Below are positions 15,995 through 25,283 of a stretch of DNA of 64,000 bases, one piece after another. The position numbers were made by a program, and so were the translations under genes. The DNA comes from Flavobacterium rakeshii (GTDB lineage: Bacteria; Bacteroidota; Bacteroidia; Flavobacteriales; Flavobacteriaceae): contig NZ_WOWP01000062.1 of NCBI RefSeq assembly GCF_009741375.1, forward strand, positions 178,568-242,567. The letters are read 5' to 3'. A model generated the notes under the pieces. It ran no database searches, was not told the origin of the DNA, and worked only from the letters and a program-made list of their open reading frames with translations. Positions within the stretch are counted from its first letter, which is position 1; the number at the start of each line of letters is the position of its first letter.

Positions 15995-18055
15995 ATGTTA
16001 GAACTATCTACAATCGCTATTATGATAGCTATTACTATAGTAGTTATCGGTGTTCTTGTATGGATAATATCCATGTACAAAAAGATCATTCAGGGCAAGG
16101 TGCTGGTAAGAACCGGTGCCGGAGGAACTAAAGTGTTCTATAATGCCGGGTTAGTAGTTCCGGTACTTCACAAAATGGAGATCATGGACATCTCTGTTAA
16201 AAAACTGGATGTGGAACGTACAGGGGCAAACGGACTTATTTGTAAGGATAACGTGCGTGCAGACATTAAAGTTACATTCTTCATCAAAATCAACAAATCT
16301 ACTGCCGATATTATCAACGTGGCACAAACCATTGGTTGTGAAAGAGCATCAGAGATTGATGTACTTAGAAACCTGTTTGATGCTAAGTTTTCGGAAGCAT
16401 TAAAAACAGTAGGTAAGAAATTTGATTTTGTTGAACTGTATGAGGCACGAAGTGAATTCCGTGAAGAGATTATCTCCATCATCGGTACCGATCTTAACGG
16501 GTATATACTTGACGACTGTGCTATTGATGACCTTGAGCAAACCCCGGTAAGCCATCTTAAAGCAGATAACATCCTGGATTCTGAAGGTATCAAGAAAATA
16601 ACCGAGCTTACGGCTATTCAAAACATAAAATCTAACCTTATCAGAAGGGATGAGGAGAAAACCATCCGTAAGCAGGACGTAGAGGCACGTGAAGCTATCC
16701 TTGCGCTTGATCGTCAGTTGGCAGAGAAGGAAGAACAGCAAAAACGTGAAATTGCAAACATCAAAGCCCGTGAAGAGGCAGAGATTGCAAAAGTAGCCGA
16801 AGAAGAAAAACTTAAGTCTGAAACAGCAAGAATCGCTACTGCCGAGAAAGTTCAGGTAGCCGAAGAAAACAAAGACAGACTTGTAATTGTAGCAGCTAAA
16901 AACAAAGAGCGTACTGCGGCTGTAGAAACCGAAAGGGTAGAAAAAGACCGCGCGTTGGAGCAAACCGAAAGAGAGCGTATCGTTACACTGGCTCAAATTG
17001 AGAAAGATAAAGCTGTTGAGGTAGAGCGTAAAAACATACAAAATGTTATCCGTGACAGGGTTGTACTTGAAAAAGGTGTGATTCAAGAGCAGGAAAATAT
17101 GAAGGATATCGAAGCTTTCAAAGAGGCAGACAGAAAGAAAAAAGTGGCTGTTACTCTTGCAGAGAAAGAAAGTGAAGAGATGTACATTAAACGTCTTAAA
17201 GCTGCTGAGGCAGAGAAAGAGGCTGCTAAACAAAAAGCTGAAGAGATCAATATCGAAGCTGCTGCTAAAATGGCTGCCAGCGAGAAAGAGGCTGAAGCAA
17301 GAAAAATACTTGCAGATGCTAAAGCTAAGGAAGATGCTACTTTAGGATTATCTGAAGCTCAGGTAATGCATGCAAAAGCTGAGGCTAGTGAAAGACAGGG
17401 TATTGTTGAAGCGGTTATTATCGAGAAAAAAGCCCTTGCAGAAGCTGCCGGTATTAAAGCGAAAGCAGAAGCTGAAAAACAACTTGGTGTTGCTGAGGCC
17501 GATGTAATTAAAGAGAAAGCTCTTGCAGAAGCTAGCGGTATTGAAGAGAAAGCAGAAGCGATGAAGAAACTTGACGGTGTAGGTAAAGAGCACGAAGAGT
17601 TCAAACTACGCCTAAACAAAGAACTTCAGGTAGACCTGGCTCATATAAACATCCAGAAAGATATTGCCGATGCACAGGCTAATGTGATTGGTGAAGCGCT
17701 TAAAGCTGCTAAAATCGATATTGTGGGTGGTGAGACTATGTTCTTCGAGCAAATTGTTGGACAAATCACTAAGGCTAAAGGATTTGACAGGCTGGTAAAC
17801 CACTCTGAAAACATTACCGATATTAAAGATGCGGTATTGGGTGAAGGAGCCGAAGGCGGTGAGAATCTTTTAGAGAGAATAAAAGGTTTTGCAGATAAAT
17901 ACGGAATCACATCTGAAGATATTAAGAACCTTACAGTAGCCGGATTATTAATGGAACTGCAAAAACGCAGTAACGACGATGGTGAGCAGGGCTTGTTCTC
18001 AAACCTTATGGATATGGCTAAAAACCTTGGCCTGTCTAACAAAAAACTAGGATAA
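15995..18055 (+). CDS. Flotillin-family (SPFH/band 7) protein, YqiK-like
   Basis: 686 residues. An N-terminal membrane helix (about 4-27) is followed by the SPFH domain (~30-215; VLVRTGAGGTKVFYNAGL, ADIKVTFFIKIN, GYILDDCAIDDLEQTPV). Residues ~220-560 are a long coiled coil very rich in Ala, Glu and Lys, with two internal copies of a ~28-residue unit (ALAEAAGIKAKAEAEKQLG and ALAEASGIEEKAEAMKKLDG). A small C-terminal domain follows. Flotillins form membrane scaffolds and pair with NfeD/YqiJ proteins, as here. It is longer than typical YuaG-type flotillins (~500), owing to the coiled coil. Confidence 0.92.
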   Translation: MLELSTIAIMIAITIVVIGVLVWIISMYKKIIQGKVLVRTGAGGTKVFYNAGLVVPVLHKMEIMDISVKKLDVERTGANGLICKDNVRADIKVTFFIKINKSTADIINVAQTIGCERASEIDVLRNLFDAKFSEALKTVGKKFDFVELYEARSEFREEIISIIGTDLNGYILDDCAIDDLEQTPVSHLKADNILDSEGIKKITELTAIQNIKSNLIRRDEEKTIRKQDVEAREAILALDRQLAEKEEQQKREIANIKAREEAEIAKVAEEEKLKSETARIATAEKVQVAEENKDRLVIVAAKNKERTAAVETERVEKDRALEQTERERIVTLAQIEKDKAVEVERKNIQNVIRDRVVLEKGVIQEQENMKDIEAFKEADRKKKVAVTLAEKESEEMYIKRLKAAEAEKEAAKQKAEEINIEAAAKMAASEKEAEARKILADAKAKEDATLGLSEAQVMHAKAEASERQGIVEAVIIEKKALAEAAGIKAKAEAEKQLGVAEADVIKEKALAEASGIEEKAEAMKKLDGVGKEHEEFKLRLNKELQVDLAHINIQKDIADAQANVIGEALKAAKIDIVGGETMFFEQIVGQITKAKGFDRLVNHSENITDIKDAVLGEGAEGGENLLERIKGFADKYGITSEDIKNLTVAGLLMELQKRSNDDGEQGLFSNLMDMAKNLGLSNKKLG

Positions 18056-18081
18056 GTTTTATTTGATTTTTTATATTTTTT

Positions 18082-18147
18082 TCCCGCACAGCTTGCCACT
18101 GTGCGGGGATTAACCCTTCTTTTTCAAAGACATTGCGCCCCGGCGCA
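18082..18147 (+). other. Two GC-rich stem-loops in the flotillin-ATPase gap
   Basis: First: nine-base perfect stem CCCGCACAG / CTGTGCGGG with loop CTTGCCA (18083-18107). Second: TGCGCC / GGCGCA with a two-base loop (18134-18147). Neither is followed by a T run on either strand, so they are not ordinary terminators. They may be RNA processing or stabilising elements that set the ATPase level relative to the upstream genes (inference). Confidence 0.5.
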
Positions 18148-18176
18148 GTACTTAACTTATTAAAACTAAACCAACC

Positions 18177-21100
18177 ATGAGTACACTGGAAGGCGGTACA
18201 TATGAAATTATACGCAGCCGTCTTGAAACCCAAAAAAACGACCTTTTGGGCAGGCTGCACAAACTTAATGAGGCACGAAAAGAGGTTTTTGGCAGCATAG
18301 AAACTAAACTTATAGCCAATAACAGAATTATTACCGATAACAGCTGTATCCCCAGTGATATAGTAACCATAGGAGATAAATGTATTTTTGGCTACAATGT
18401 GCACTTTGGGCTGCGCACTGATATTAAGACCGAAGACGTATTCAGTATCTATTCTTATCAGGAAGGGGAATTCGTTAAGCAGGGGCTTGACCTTATTGCA
18501 GACGAAACGTTCCTTACAGATTTTTTTAACCTGTACAAATACTACAGGGATACTGAGTTCCGTAAGTTCTTTATAACAGGAAACTACCTGCACATGGTTT
18601 TCCAGATAAGTGACAGGATAAGTGATGTAAAAACTTTTAAATGGCTAATTAAAGACAATAGCCTGGTCTACCAGGATAACAGGAGCGATCATGAATATCG
18701 TTTTCCAAGGCAGCATGATTTTAACTGGCAGGAAACCACCCGCGATATGCATAGGTACGGCAAGCATCCGCACGTGTCCATACTGGACAGGATGTTTGTA
18801 GAAACTGTGGGCGGAACGCTAACCATAAAAATTGAAGATAATACTGCTACGGGTAAAGGGATTTATGACGAAGAAGTTATTCATCCTGACCAAACATTAG
18901 ACGACGGAATCTACAAGTTTGCCGATTTGGGTAACCTTGTCACCTTACAGATTAAGCCGTTTCAGGAGGAGGCCAGGTTTTTTATCTATAATCATAAACT
19001 GCAGGAGGTTAGAAAGGTAGACAGCCTAGCTACATCGGCAATACTTTTGCCCGATGAGCATGGTGTCATTTTCTCTAACGGATATTACCTGCAAACAGGT
19101 GAGTATAAAATTTTTGAAAACAGTTTGGAAAACCTGCTGTTTCAGGAAAGGATAGCCTCGCCAAACGGAGAAGATTTCCTGTATGTGTTTTATGAGGAAA
19201 AATATGGGCAGTATGTATTAATGTCCTATAACCTTATTACACAACAGGTAAATACCCCTATAATCTGTAACGGTTTTACACTGTTGGAAAACGGGGAGCT
19301 GTGCTACTTTAAGGCTTCGGAAGAGCAAACCAAAAACCACCTTATACAAATTTGGCAAACGCCTTTTGTTAAGGGAGATATTATGCCTTCTCAGCACAAG
19401 GACAGTTACATTTACAAAATAGGCAATAAGGATATCGTTAAGGCCATGGCCGACAGCCAGTCTATTATTACCCTGCTTAATAAGGATGATGATTATGACG
19501 GGTTGTATGCCGACCTTACTAGGCTTTCACGAAACATTCTGGATACCTATTACTGGATTACGTCAAAAGAGACTTTTGAACTCAACCTGCCGCTTACCGA
19601 GATACGCAATACGGCAAACGCAGCGATAGACGAGTTTGAAAAGGTAGTCCAGTTAAGGCAAAATGCTCAAAAGCTTACAGATGAGCTGAAGCAGAAAGCC
19701 CAAACGTTATTTGAAAAAATAAAGAGTTCGCCGCTTGACGACATAGATGTTTTTGTGGAAGATCTTGCCGGGTTGCGCACCCTTCGCGGGGAGGTAATCA
19801 GCCTGAGGGAAGTGCGCTATACCGATGCCGACTTTATCAATAAGCTGGAAGAGGAAATAGTGGAGCAAACCGAGGTGATTTCGCAAAACTGTGTACAGTT
19901 CCTAATGGACGAGAAAGCGCTTGTACCTTACCATAAGCGTGTAGAGGAAAGACAGGGAGAACTGGAAGGCATCGCTACGGTTATCGAAGCGCGTAAGCTG
20001 GAAGATGAGGTAAACAGCATTACTGCCGATTTGGAAATGCTGATAGATATAGTGTCAAATCTTAAAATTGAAGACACTTCTCAGTCTACCCAAATCATTA
20101 ATACCATATCCCTGATTTTTGCCACCCTTAACAGGTTAAAGGCAGAGATAAAGAACAAAATATCCTCTTTGGGAGGTAAAGAGGCGAAGGCCGATTTTGC
20201 TGCCCAGATTAAACTGATTGACCAGAGTATTGTTAATGCACTGGACAGGGCAGATACTCCGGAGAAAACAGAGGAACTGCTTAATAAGATATCGGTTCAG
20301 CTGGAGGATTTGGAAGCACGTTTTGCCGATTATGAGGAGTTTACCGAATCGATAATCGAAAAAAGGGAAGAAGTTTATGCTGCTTTTGAAGCAAAAAAGA
20401 ACGGACTTACCGAAGCCCGAAACAAAAAGGCTGTTGCAATTGAGAACGCTTCGCAGCGTATTCTTAAAAATGTGGCAGCAAAGGCGCTTACATTTAATTC
20501 GGTTGAGGATATAAACGGCTACTTTGCTTCCGACCTGATGATTGCCAAGCTTCGTGATTTGGTAAAACAACTGGTGGAACTGGAAGATACCGGTAAAGCC
20601 GAAGCGATTGAAACTGAACTGAAGTCGGCTCGTGAAGATGCCCTTCGTAAGCTTAAAGACAGGCAGGAACTGTATGAGGACGGAGATAATATTATCCGTT
20701 TCGGTAACCACAGGTTTGCGGTAAACAAACAACCGCTGGACCTTACCATAGTGTACAGGGACGGAAGGCTGAATTACCACCTAACAGGAACTGATTTCTA
20801 TCAGGAACTGAAAAGTGAGAGTTTGCTTTCGTCACAAAAATACTGGGATCAGGAACTGGTTTCAGAGAACGATAATATTTACAGGGGTGCTTACCTGGCG
20901 TATAAGATATTCAGAAATTATAATCCTGAAGAGTTAAACGACTTTACCGATGAGCAACTGGCAAAACTGGTTAGTGATGAAACCTCTAAAAACTATACCG
21001 AAGGCTATGTAAAAGGAGTTCATGATGCTGATGCTACTAAGCTTTTAAAGGTACTGGTAACCAAGCACCATACACTGGGACTATTACGTTACAGTCCGGT

Positions 21101-23030
21101 GGTTAGGGCCTATGCGCAATTCTTTTGGTACAGTTTGCCGGAAGAGCAACGCAATAAGCTAAACAGTAAAATAAAAGCTGCGGGAGGGGTTTTAAGTATC
21201 TTCCCAAACAGTACTGAGTTTGATTATATAGTTGAAGAACTTACGCAGGAAACAGAAAAATTCCTGGCTAAGGGAACCTTAAACAAAGCCGGCAGTACAG
21301 ATGCATATACCATTGCCGGTTACCTGTTTGAGGAACTTAAAAATGATGATGCCTTCAGTATAAGCCATAAAGCTTCGCAACTGGCCGATAGTTTTATAAA
21401 AATGCTGGAAAACAAGGGTGCCGCTGTGGCTTTTCGACATAATCTTGAAAATGCCCCCGATACCGAAGCCGCCATACAGCTGGCAACCCAATGGGTGTCG
21501 TCATTCCTGAGTCAAACAGGACAGCAGGACAGTAACGAATACATTAGTGAGGTAGCAGCACTGCTGTTATACAGGCATGAACTTGCTGAGAAAAAGGTAA
21601 GCATTGAGCCCGATGAGGATATTACAGGGCTTGCAGGTTCTCATAATTCGATAACCGATGGGGTTTACAAATTCCATTACCATCGTTTTACCGAACTTAT
21701 GGAAAGGCATTTTACTGTAGATGTTCCGGCGTTTGAGGCTTTTAGGGCAGAGCGACACAGGCTTACCCAGCAGCTTAAAACCGATTTGAGGCTTAATGAG
21801 TTTATGCCAAAGGTATTGACCTCGTTTGTGCGTAACAAACTTATCGATCAGGTGTACCTGCCGCTATTTGGTGATAACCTCGCCAAGCAGTTGGGTAGTG
21901 CAGGCGAGAACCGCCGTACTGATCGTTCGGGGATGTTATTGTTGGTATCGCCACCGGGGTATGGTAAAACAACCCTTATGGAATACCTGGCAAACAGACT
22001 TGGACTGGTGTTTATGAAAATAAACGGACCTGCTATAGGTCATGAGGTAACCTCGGTAGACCCTTCGTCGGCAAATAATGCCGCAGCAAGGGAAGAGCTT
22101 AAAAAACTGAACTTAGCTTTGGAGATGGGTAATAACGTGATGCTGTATCTGGATGATATTCAGCATTGCAGTCCGGAGTTCCTGCAAAAGTTCATTTCGC
22201 TTGCCGATGGTACCCGTAAGATTGAAGGTGTGTATAACGGACAGCCTAAAACGTATGACATGAAGTCTAAAAAATTCTGTGTGGTAATGGCGGGTAACCC
22301 GTATACCGAAACAGGAGAGAAGTTCCGTATACCGGATATGCTTGCTAACCGTGCCGATATTTATAACCTGGGTGATGTAATTGGCAACACTGCCCAACTG
22401 TTTGAGCTGAGTCTTATTGAAAATGCGCTTACCTCAAACCCGGTACTGGCACAACTGGCATCAAAAAATATGGACGATCTGTATCCGCTTATCACCATGG
22501 CCCAAAGCGGTCAGCGCGACGGGTTGGAGCTAAAAGGGAACCATACCAAGCAGGATATTGAGACTTATATCTCACTACTGGATAAAGTGGTTAAAGTACG
22601 AAGGGTGGTGCTTAAGGCTAATGCAGCCTATATAGCATCGGCAGCGATGGAAGACGCCTACCGTACCGAACCGCCTTTCAGGCTGCAGGGATCGTACCGT
22701 GATATGAATAAACTGGTGGGTAAAATTGTACCTGTTATGAATGATGCCGAGATAGATACCTTACTCTTATCGCATTATCAAAACGAAACACAAACGCTTA
22801 CCAGTGCAGCAGAGGCAAACCTGTTAAAGTTTAAGGAAATGACAGGTATGCTGAACGAAGAAGATAAAGAGCGATGGACTTCCATTAAGGAGACCTTCGT
22901 GAAAAATAACAAGCTGAAAGGCTTTGGAGACAAGAACGAGATGGCGCAGATGCTTTCGCAGGTAATGGAATTTACCGATCATATTGAAGGCATAAAAGAA
23001 ATATTGCGCCAGGGGCTGAGGGAGAAATAG
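18177..23030 (+). CDS. Giant AAA+ ATPase of the PspA-flotillin operon (annotated elsewhere as 'DNA repair ATPase')
   Basis: 1617 residues, cytoplasmic by lack of signal or membrane helices. Residues ~1-430 are beta-rich and repeat-like; ~440-860 is mostly coiled coil; ~870-1200 is helical; ~1215-1470 is the AAA+ module. Walker A GYGKTT is at 1261-1266, Walker B LYLDDIQ has Asp-Asp at 1326-1327 in place of the usual Asp-Glu, sensor 1 is in VVMAGNP and a candidate arginine finger in LANRADIY. The AAA+ part looks closest to the MoxR/classical type. The 'DNA repair' name has no visible support here; the operon points to membrane remodelling, with the ATPase perhaps acting on PspA as Vps4 acts on ESCRT-III (inference). 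Confidence 0.85.
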   Translation: MSTLEGGTYEIIRSRLETQKNDLLGRLHKLNEARKEVFGSIETKLIANNRIITDNSCIPSDIVTIGDKCIFGYNVHFGLRTDIKTEDVFSIYSYQEGEFVKQGLDLIADETFLTDFFNLYKYYRDTEFRKFFITGNYLHMVFQISDRISDVKTFKWLIKDNSLVYQDNRSDHEYRFPRQHDFNWQETTRDMHRYGKHPHVSILDRMFVETVGGTLTIKIEDNTATGKGIYDEEVIHPDQTLDDGIYKFADLGNLVTLQIKPFQEEARFFIYNHKLQEVRKVDSLATSAILLPDEHGVIFSNGYYLQTGEYKIFENSLENLLFQERIASPNGEDFLYVFYEEKYGQYVLMSYNLITQQVNTPIICNGFTLLENGELCYFKASEEQTKNHLIQIWQTPFVKGDIMPSQHKDSYIYKIGNKDIVKAMADSQSIITLLNKDDDYDGLYADLTRLSRNILDTYYWITSKETFELNLPLTEIRNTANAAIDEFEKVVQLRQNAQKLTDELKQKAQTLFEKIKSSPLDDIDVFVEDLAGLRTLRGEVISLREVRYTDADFINKLEEEIVEQTEVISQNCVQFLMDEKALVPYHKRVEERQGELEGIATVIEARKLEDEVNSITADLEMLIDIVSNLKIEDTSQSTQIINTISLIFATLNRLKAEIKNKISSLGGKEAKADFAAQIKLIDQSIVNALDRADTPEKTEELLNKISVQLEDLEARFADYEEFTESIIEKREEVYAAFEAKKNGLTEARNKKAVAIENASQRILKNVAAKALTFNSVEDINGYFASDLMIAKLRDLVKQLVELEDTGKAEAIETELKSAREDALRKLKDRQELYEDGDNIIRFGNHRFAVNKQPLDLTIVYRDGRLNYHLTGTDFYQELKSESLLSSQKYWDQELVSENDNIYRGAYLAYKIFRNYNPEELNDFTDEQLAKLVSDETSKNYTEGYVKGVHDADATKLLKVLVTKHHTLGLLRYSPVVRAYAQFFWYSLPEEQRNKLNSKIKAAGGVLSIFPNSTEFDYIVEELTQETEKFLAKGTLNKAGSTDAYTIAGYLFEELKNDDAFSISHKASQLADSFIKMLENKGAAVAFRHNLENAPDTEAAIQLATQWVSSFLSQTGQQDSNEYISEVAALLLYRHELAEKKVSIEPDEDITGLAGSHNSITDGVYKFHYHRFTELMERHFTVDVPAFEAFRAERHRLTQQLKTDLRLNEFMPKVLTSFVRNKLIDQVYLPLFGDNLAKQLGSAGENRRTDRSGMLLLVSPPGYGKTTLMEYLANRLGLVFMKINGPAIGHEVTSVDPSSANNAAAREELKKLNLALEMGNNVMLYLDDIQHCSPEFLQKFISLADGTRKIEGVYNGQPKTYDMKSKKFCVVMAGNPYTETGEKFRIPDMLANRADIYNLGDVIGNTAQLFELSLIENALTSNPVLAQLASKNMDDLYPLITMAQSGQRDGLELKGNHTKQDIETYISLLDKVVKVRRVVLKANAAYIASAAMEDAYRTEPPFRLQGSYRDMNKLVGKIVPVMNDAEIDTLLLSHYQNETQTLTSAAEANLLKFKEMTGMLNEEDKERWTSIKETFVKNNKLKGFGDKNEMAQMLSQVMEFTDHIEGIKEILRQGLREK

Positions 23031-23041
23031 CTATGAAAGAG

Positions 23042-23070
23042 AAAGCGGGGCAATTGCCCCGCTTTTTTTA
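23042..23070. terminator. Terminator between the giant ATPase and the deacylase gene
   Basis: Perfect 24-base palindrome (AAAGCGGGGC, AATT, GCCCCGCTTT) with T run after it; convergent genes share it. Confidence 0.85.
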
Positions 23071-23970
23071 TACATATATATGCCTTGCCGTTCTGTAGGT
23101 ATTGGCATGTGCTTCAATAATAATTTTAATATCAGGACTGTAACCGCCACCCATACTGCATTGCACGGGTATATTCAGTTTGTGGCACAGTGAGAGTACA
23201 TATTCATCTCGTTGCCTGCATCCGTCAATGGTGCATCCTAATTTTCCTAACTTATCCGATGCCAGTATATCTACACCGCTTAGGTAAAAAATAAAATCGG
23301 GTTTTTCGGTTTCAATTAGATTAGGGAGTGTTTCTTCCAGTATGGTGAGGTATTCACTGTCATTGGTATTATCCGGAAGGGCAATATCAAGATCAGACGT
23401 TTCCTTCTTAAACGGATAGTTGCTTTTACCATGCATGGAGAAGGTAAAAATATCGTTGTTGCCTTCAAATATTTCGGCAGTACCGTTACCCTGATGCACA
23501 TCCAGGTCTACTATCAGTACTTTTTTTGCCAGTTTGTTATTGATGAGGTATTGTGCCCCTATCGCCTGATCGTTAAGCAAACAAAAAGCCTCACCCCTGT
23601 CGCTGTAAGCATGGTGTGTACCTCCTGCAATATTAAAAGCAATGCCATGTTCCATAGCCCTGTGGCAACCCCAAATGGTACCTTCGGCAATGCGCAGTTC
23701 CCTTTCCACCAGTTCTGTCGAAAGCGGGAAACCTATCTTTCTAACCGCACGCGGGTCGAGTGTAAGGTTAACCAGTTCATCTACATATTCCTTTTTATGT
23801 ACGGCAAGTACATGCTGTATATCGGGAAGGGAAGGCGAATAGAAATCACTTTGTACAGCCGTACCTTCATGCAAAAGCTGTTGTGGCAGCAATTCATACT
23901 TTATCATAGGAAAGCGGTGACCTTCCGGTAACGGGTGTTTGTAAATAGGGTGGTAAGCTATAGGTAACAT
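23068..23970 (-). CDS. Histone deacetylase-family zinc deacylase
   Basis: 300 residues, the usual length of bacterial class I/IV-like members. Conserved segments: GGTHHAYSDRGEAFCLLND (the active-site His pair and the ND), DLDVHQGNGTAEIF (zinc ligands Asp and His) and YLSGVDILASDKLGKL (third ligand Asp). Bacterial members remove acyl groups from small amines or from proteins; the substrate here is unknown. Its ATG overlaps by one base the stop of the upstream small membrane-protein gene, so the two are co-expressed. Confidence 0.92.
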   Translation of the reverse strand: MLPIAYHPIYKHPLPEGHRFPMIKYELLPQQLLHEGTAVQSDFYSPSLPDIQHVLAVHKKEYVDELVNLTLDPRAVRKIGFPLSTELVERELRIAEGTIWGCHRAMEHGIAFNIAGGTHHAYSDRGEAFCLLNDQAIGAQYLINNKLAKKVLIVDLDVHQGNGTAEIFEGNNDIFTFSMHGKSNYPFKKETSDLDIALPDNTNDSEYLTILEETLPNLIETEKPDFIFYLSGVDILASDKLGKLGCTIDGCRQRDEYVLSLCHKLNIPVQCSMGGGYSPDIKIIIEAHANTYRTARHIYV

Positions 23971-24287
23971 TAATAAAAAGAGAACATTTTCCAGAGTAAA
24001 AAAATGGCCAGCAGCACCGCAAAGGTCGCCCCAACTATTTTAGCAAAATTGGTTCTGGCCGAACGAATAAAATAGAGTGAAGCAAAAATAAGCAATATCA
24101 TTGGGAATAGTACAAGCCCCTGAGTGTTTCTGATAGTGTCAGGATAATACCTCATGTAAGCCGAACACATTTCGGGTTCGGTTTCATAGGTGTTGGCTAC
24201 ATTAACCCATAAAAAGATGTCTGCCAAAACGAAGATAATGCAAAGCAGTGCGATAAAGGTCAGGAATCTTTTGGTATTATTGCTCAT
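23970..24287 (-). CDS. Small three-helix membrane protein, function unknown
   Basis: 105 residues. Membrane helices at about 8-29 (FLTFIALLCIIFVLADIFLW), 56-76 (GLVLFPMILLIFASLYFI) and 84-103. A loop with one Cys (EPEMCSAYMRYYPD) lies between the first two and probably faces the periplasm. I do not recognise a family. Overlaps the deacylase gene by one base and is the first gene of that pair. Confidence 0.7.
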   Translation of the reverse strand: MSNNTKRFLTFIALLCIIFVLADIFLWVNVANTYETEPEMCSAYMRYYPDTIRNTQGLVLFPMILLIFASLYFIRSARTNFAKIVGATFAVLLAIFLLWKMFSFY

Positions 24288-24431
24288 AACGGTTTGATTT
24301 AAAATAATCTGCCTATATAAAGTTAACCAATTTATTTTGCTTTTAAGGTTTTGTTTGTTGTGGTTTTGCCGTAATAATCAGTCGGTTGGTTAAATAAAGC
24401 TAACTTTATGGTACATTCCTATATATCGTTG

Positions 24432-24439
24432 TATTTTTG
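24432..24439 (+). promoter_or_regulatory. Candidate -7 box for the nitroreductase gene
   Basis: TATTTTTG matches TAnnTTTG, 75 bases before the ATG. No good TTTG partner was seen upstream. Confidence 0.35.
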
Positions 24440-24514
24440 CAGGGAAAATGAGAAGACAGGTGTTTGTGTTTTACGGTTGTAAAAAAGAGCCCTGCACTCG
24501 CAAAAACAATATAT

Positions 24515-25144
24515 ATGGAATTTTTAGAACATTTAAACTGGAGATATGCTACCAAAGCCATGAATGGCGAAAAAATAGCAGACGACAAAATAAATAGAAT
24601 TTTAGAAGCGGTAAGGTTGGCGCCAACTTCAAGCGGATTACAGCCTTTTGAAGTGCTTGTGGTAAAGGGCGAGGAGCTTAAAAACAAGATTATGCCTGTG
24701 GCTAACAATCAAACTGTAATAAGGGATTGCTCGCACCTTTTGATATTTGCAGCATGGGATAATTATACTGAAGAACGCATTACAGAAACCTTTAAGAGTA
24801 TGTATGCCGTGCGTGGTTTTAGCGAAAAATGGGATGAGTACCGTCAGTTTTTAATCAAGTCGTATGTAAATCGTCCGGCTGAGGTTAACTACAACCATGC
24901 GGCACACCAGGCATATATCGCTTTTAGTTTTGCCATTGCAGCGGCAGCTACCGAAAAGGTAGATGCTACTCCTATTGAAGGTTTTAACCCTGCGGCGTTA
25001 GATGAACTTTTGGGACTGGATAAGCAGGGCTTTAAGAGTGTGCTGTTACTGCCTTTAGGGTATCGTGATGAGGAAAAAGACTGGTTACTTACCATGAAAA
25101 AAGCCAGAAAGAGTAAAGATGAACTGATTAAGGAATTAGACTAA
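24515..25144 (+). CDS. NAD(P)H-dependent nitroreductase-family flavoprotein
   Basis: 209 residues from the ATG at 24515 (MEFLEHLNWRYATKAMNG); a longer frame from 24464 adds 17 residues unlike the family. FMN-binding features are RYATKAM near the N-terminus, LAPTSSGLQPFEVLVV (residues ~37-52) and LLLPLGYRDEEKDW near the C-terminus, as in NfsB-like oxygen-insensitive nitroreductases. These cytosolic dimers reduce nitro groups, quinones or enones. Monocistronic, closed by a perfect palindromic terminator. Confidence 0.92.
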   Translation: MEFLEHLNWRYATKAMNGEKIADDKINRILEAVRLAPTSSGLQPFEVLVVKGEELKNKIMPVANNQTVIRDCSHLLIFAAWDNYTEERITETFKSMYAVRGFSEKWDEYRQFLIKSYVNRPAEVNYNHAAHQAYIAFSFAIAAAATEKVDATPIEGFNPAALDELLGLDKQGFKSVLLLPLGYRDEEKDWLLTMKKARKSKDELIKELD

Positions 25145-25150
25145 TCATAA

Positions 25151-25180
25151 AAAAAAGGCTCCCAATTGGGAGCCTTTTTT
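25151..25180. terminator. Terminator of the nitroreductase gene
   Basis: Perfect 30-base palindrome: AAAAAAGGCTCCC, AATT, GGGAGCCTTTTTT. Works in both directions. Confidence 0.85.
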
Positions 25181-25188
25181 TATTTTGT

Positions 25189-25258
25189 TGTCATTCCGAC
25201 GGATGGAGGAGTCCATTTAGAGATTCTTCTGCTCCACTTCGTTGCGCTCAAAATGACA
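25189..25258. repeat. Dispersed palindromic intergenic repeat, copy 1
   Basis: Begins TGTCATTCCGA and ends CAAAATGACA, with GGAGGA and AGAGATTCTTCT inside. The copy at 47160-47240 shares both ends and the GAGATTCT core but has a different middle. The ends are inverted (TGTCATT / AATGACA). Similar spacers occur between genes in many Flavobacteria. Confidence 0.6.
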
Positions 25259-25283
25259 GGGTGTTATAGTTTTTTGGTTTAGA

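Noticed and set aside
16400..17233. 277-residue antisense ORF within the flotillin gene
   Set aside because: It is opened by the Ala/Glu/Lys-rich coiled-coil codons of the sense strand; its product is a Phe/Leu/Cys-rich string with no family likeness.
17341..17640. Possible tandem DNA repeat
   Set aside because: The repetition is at protein level (two ~28-residue coiled-coil units) with diverged codons.
20136..20780. 214-residue antisense ORF in the giant ATPase gene
   Set aside because: Lies wholly inside a well-supported gene, with unlikely composition and no leader.
13140..23030. PspA-flotillin-ATPase operon as an anti-phage system
   Set aside because: No nuclease, toxin or nucleotide-signal gene, and it lies among stable housekeeping genes; a membrane-stress role fits better.
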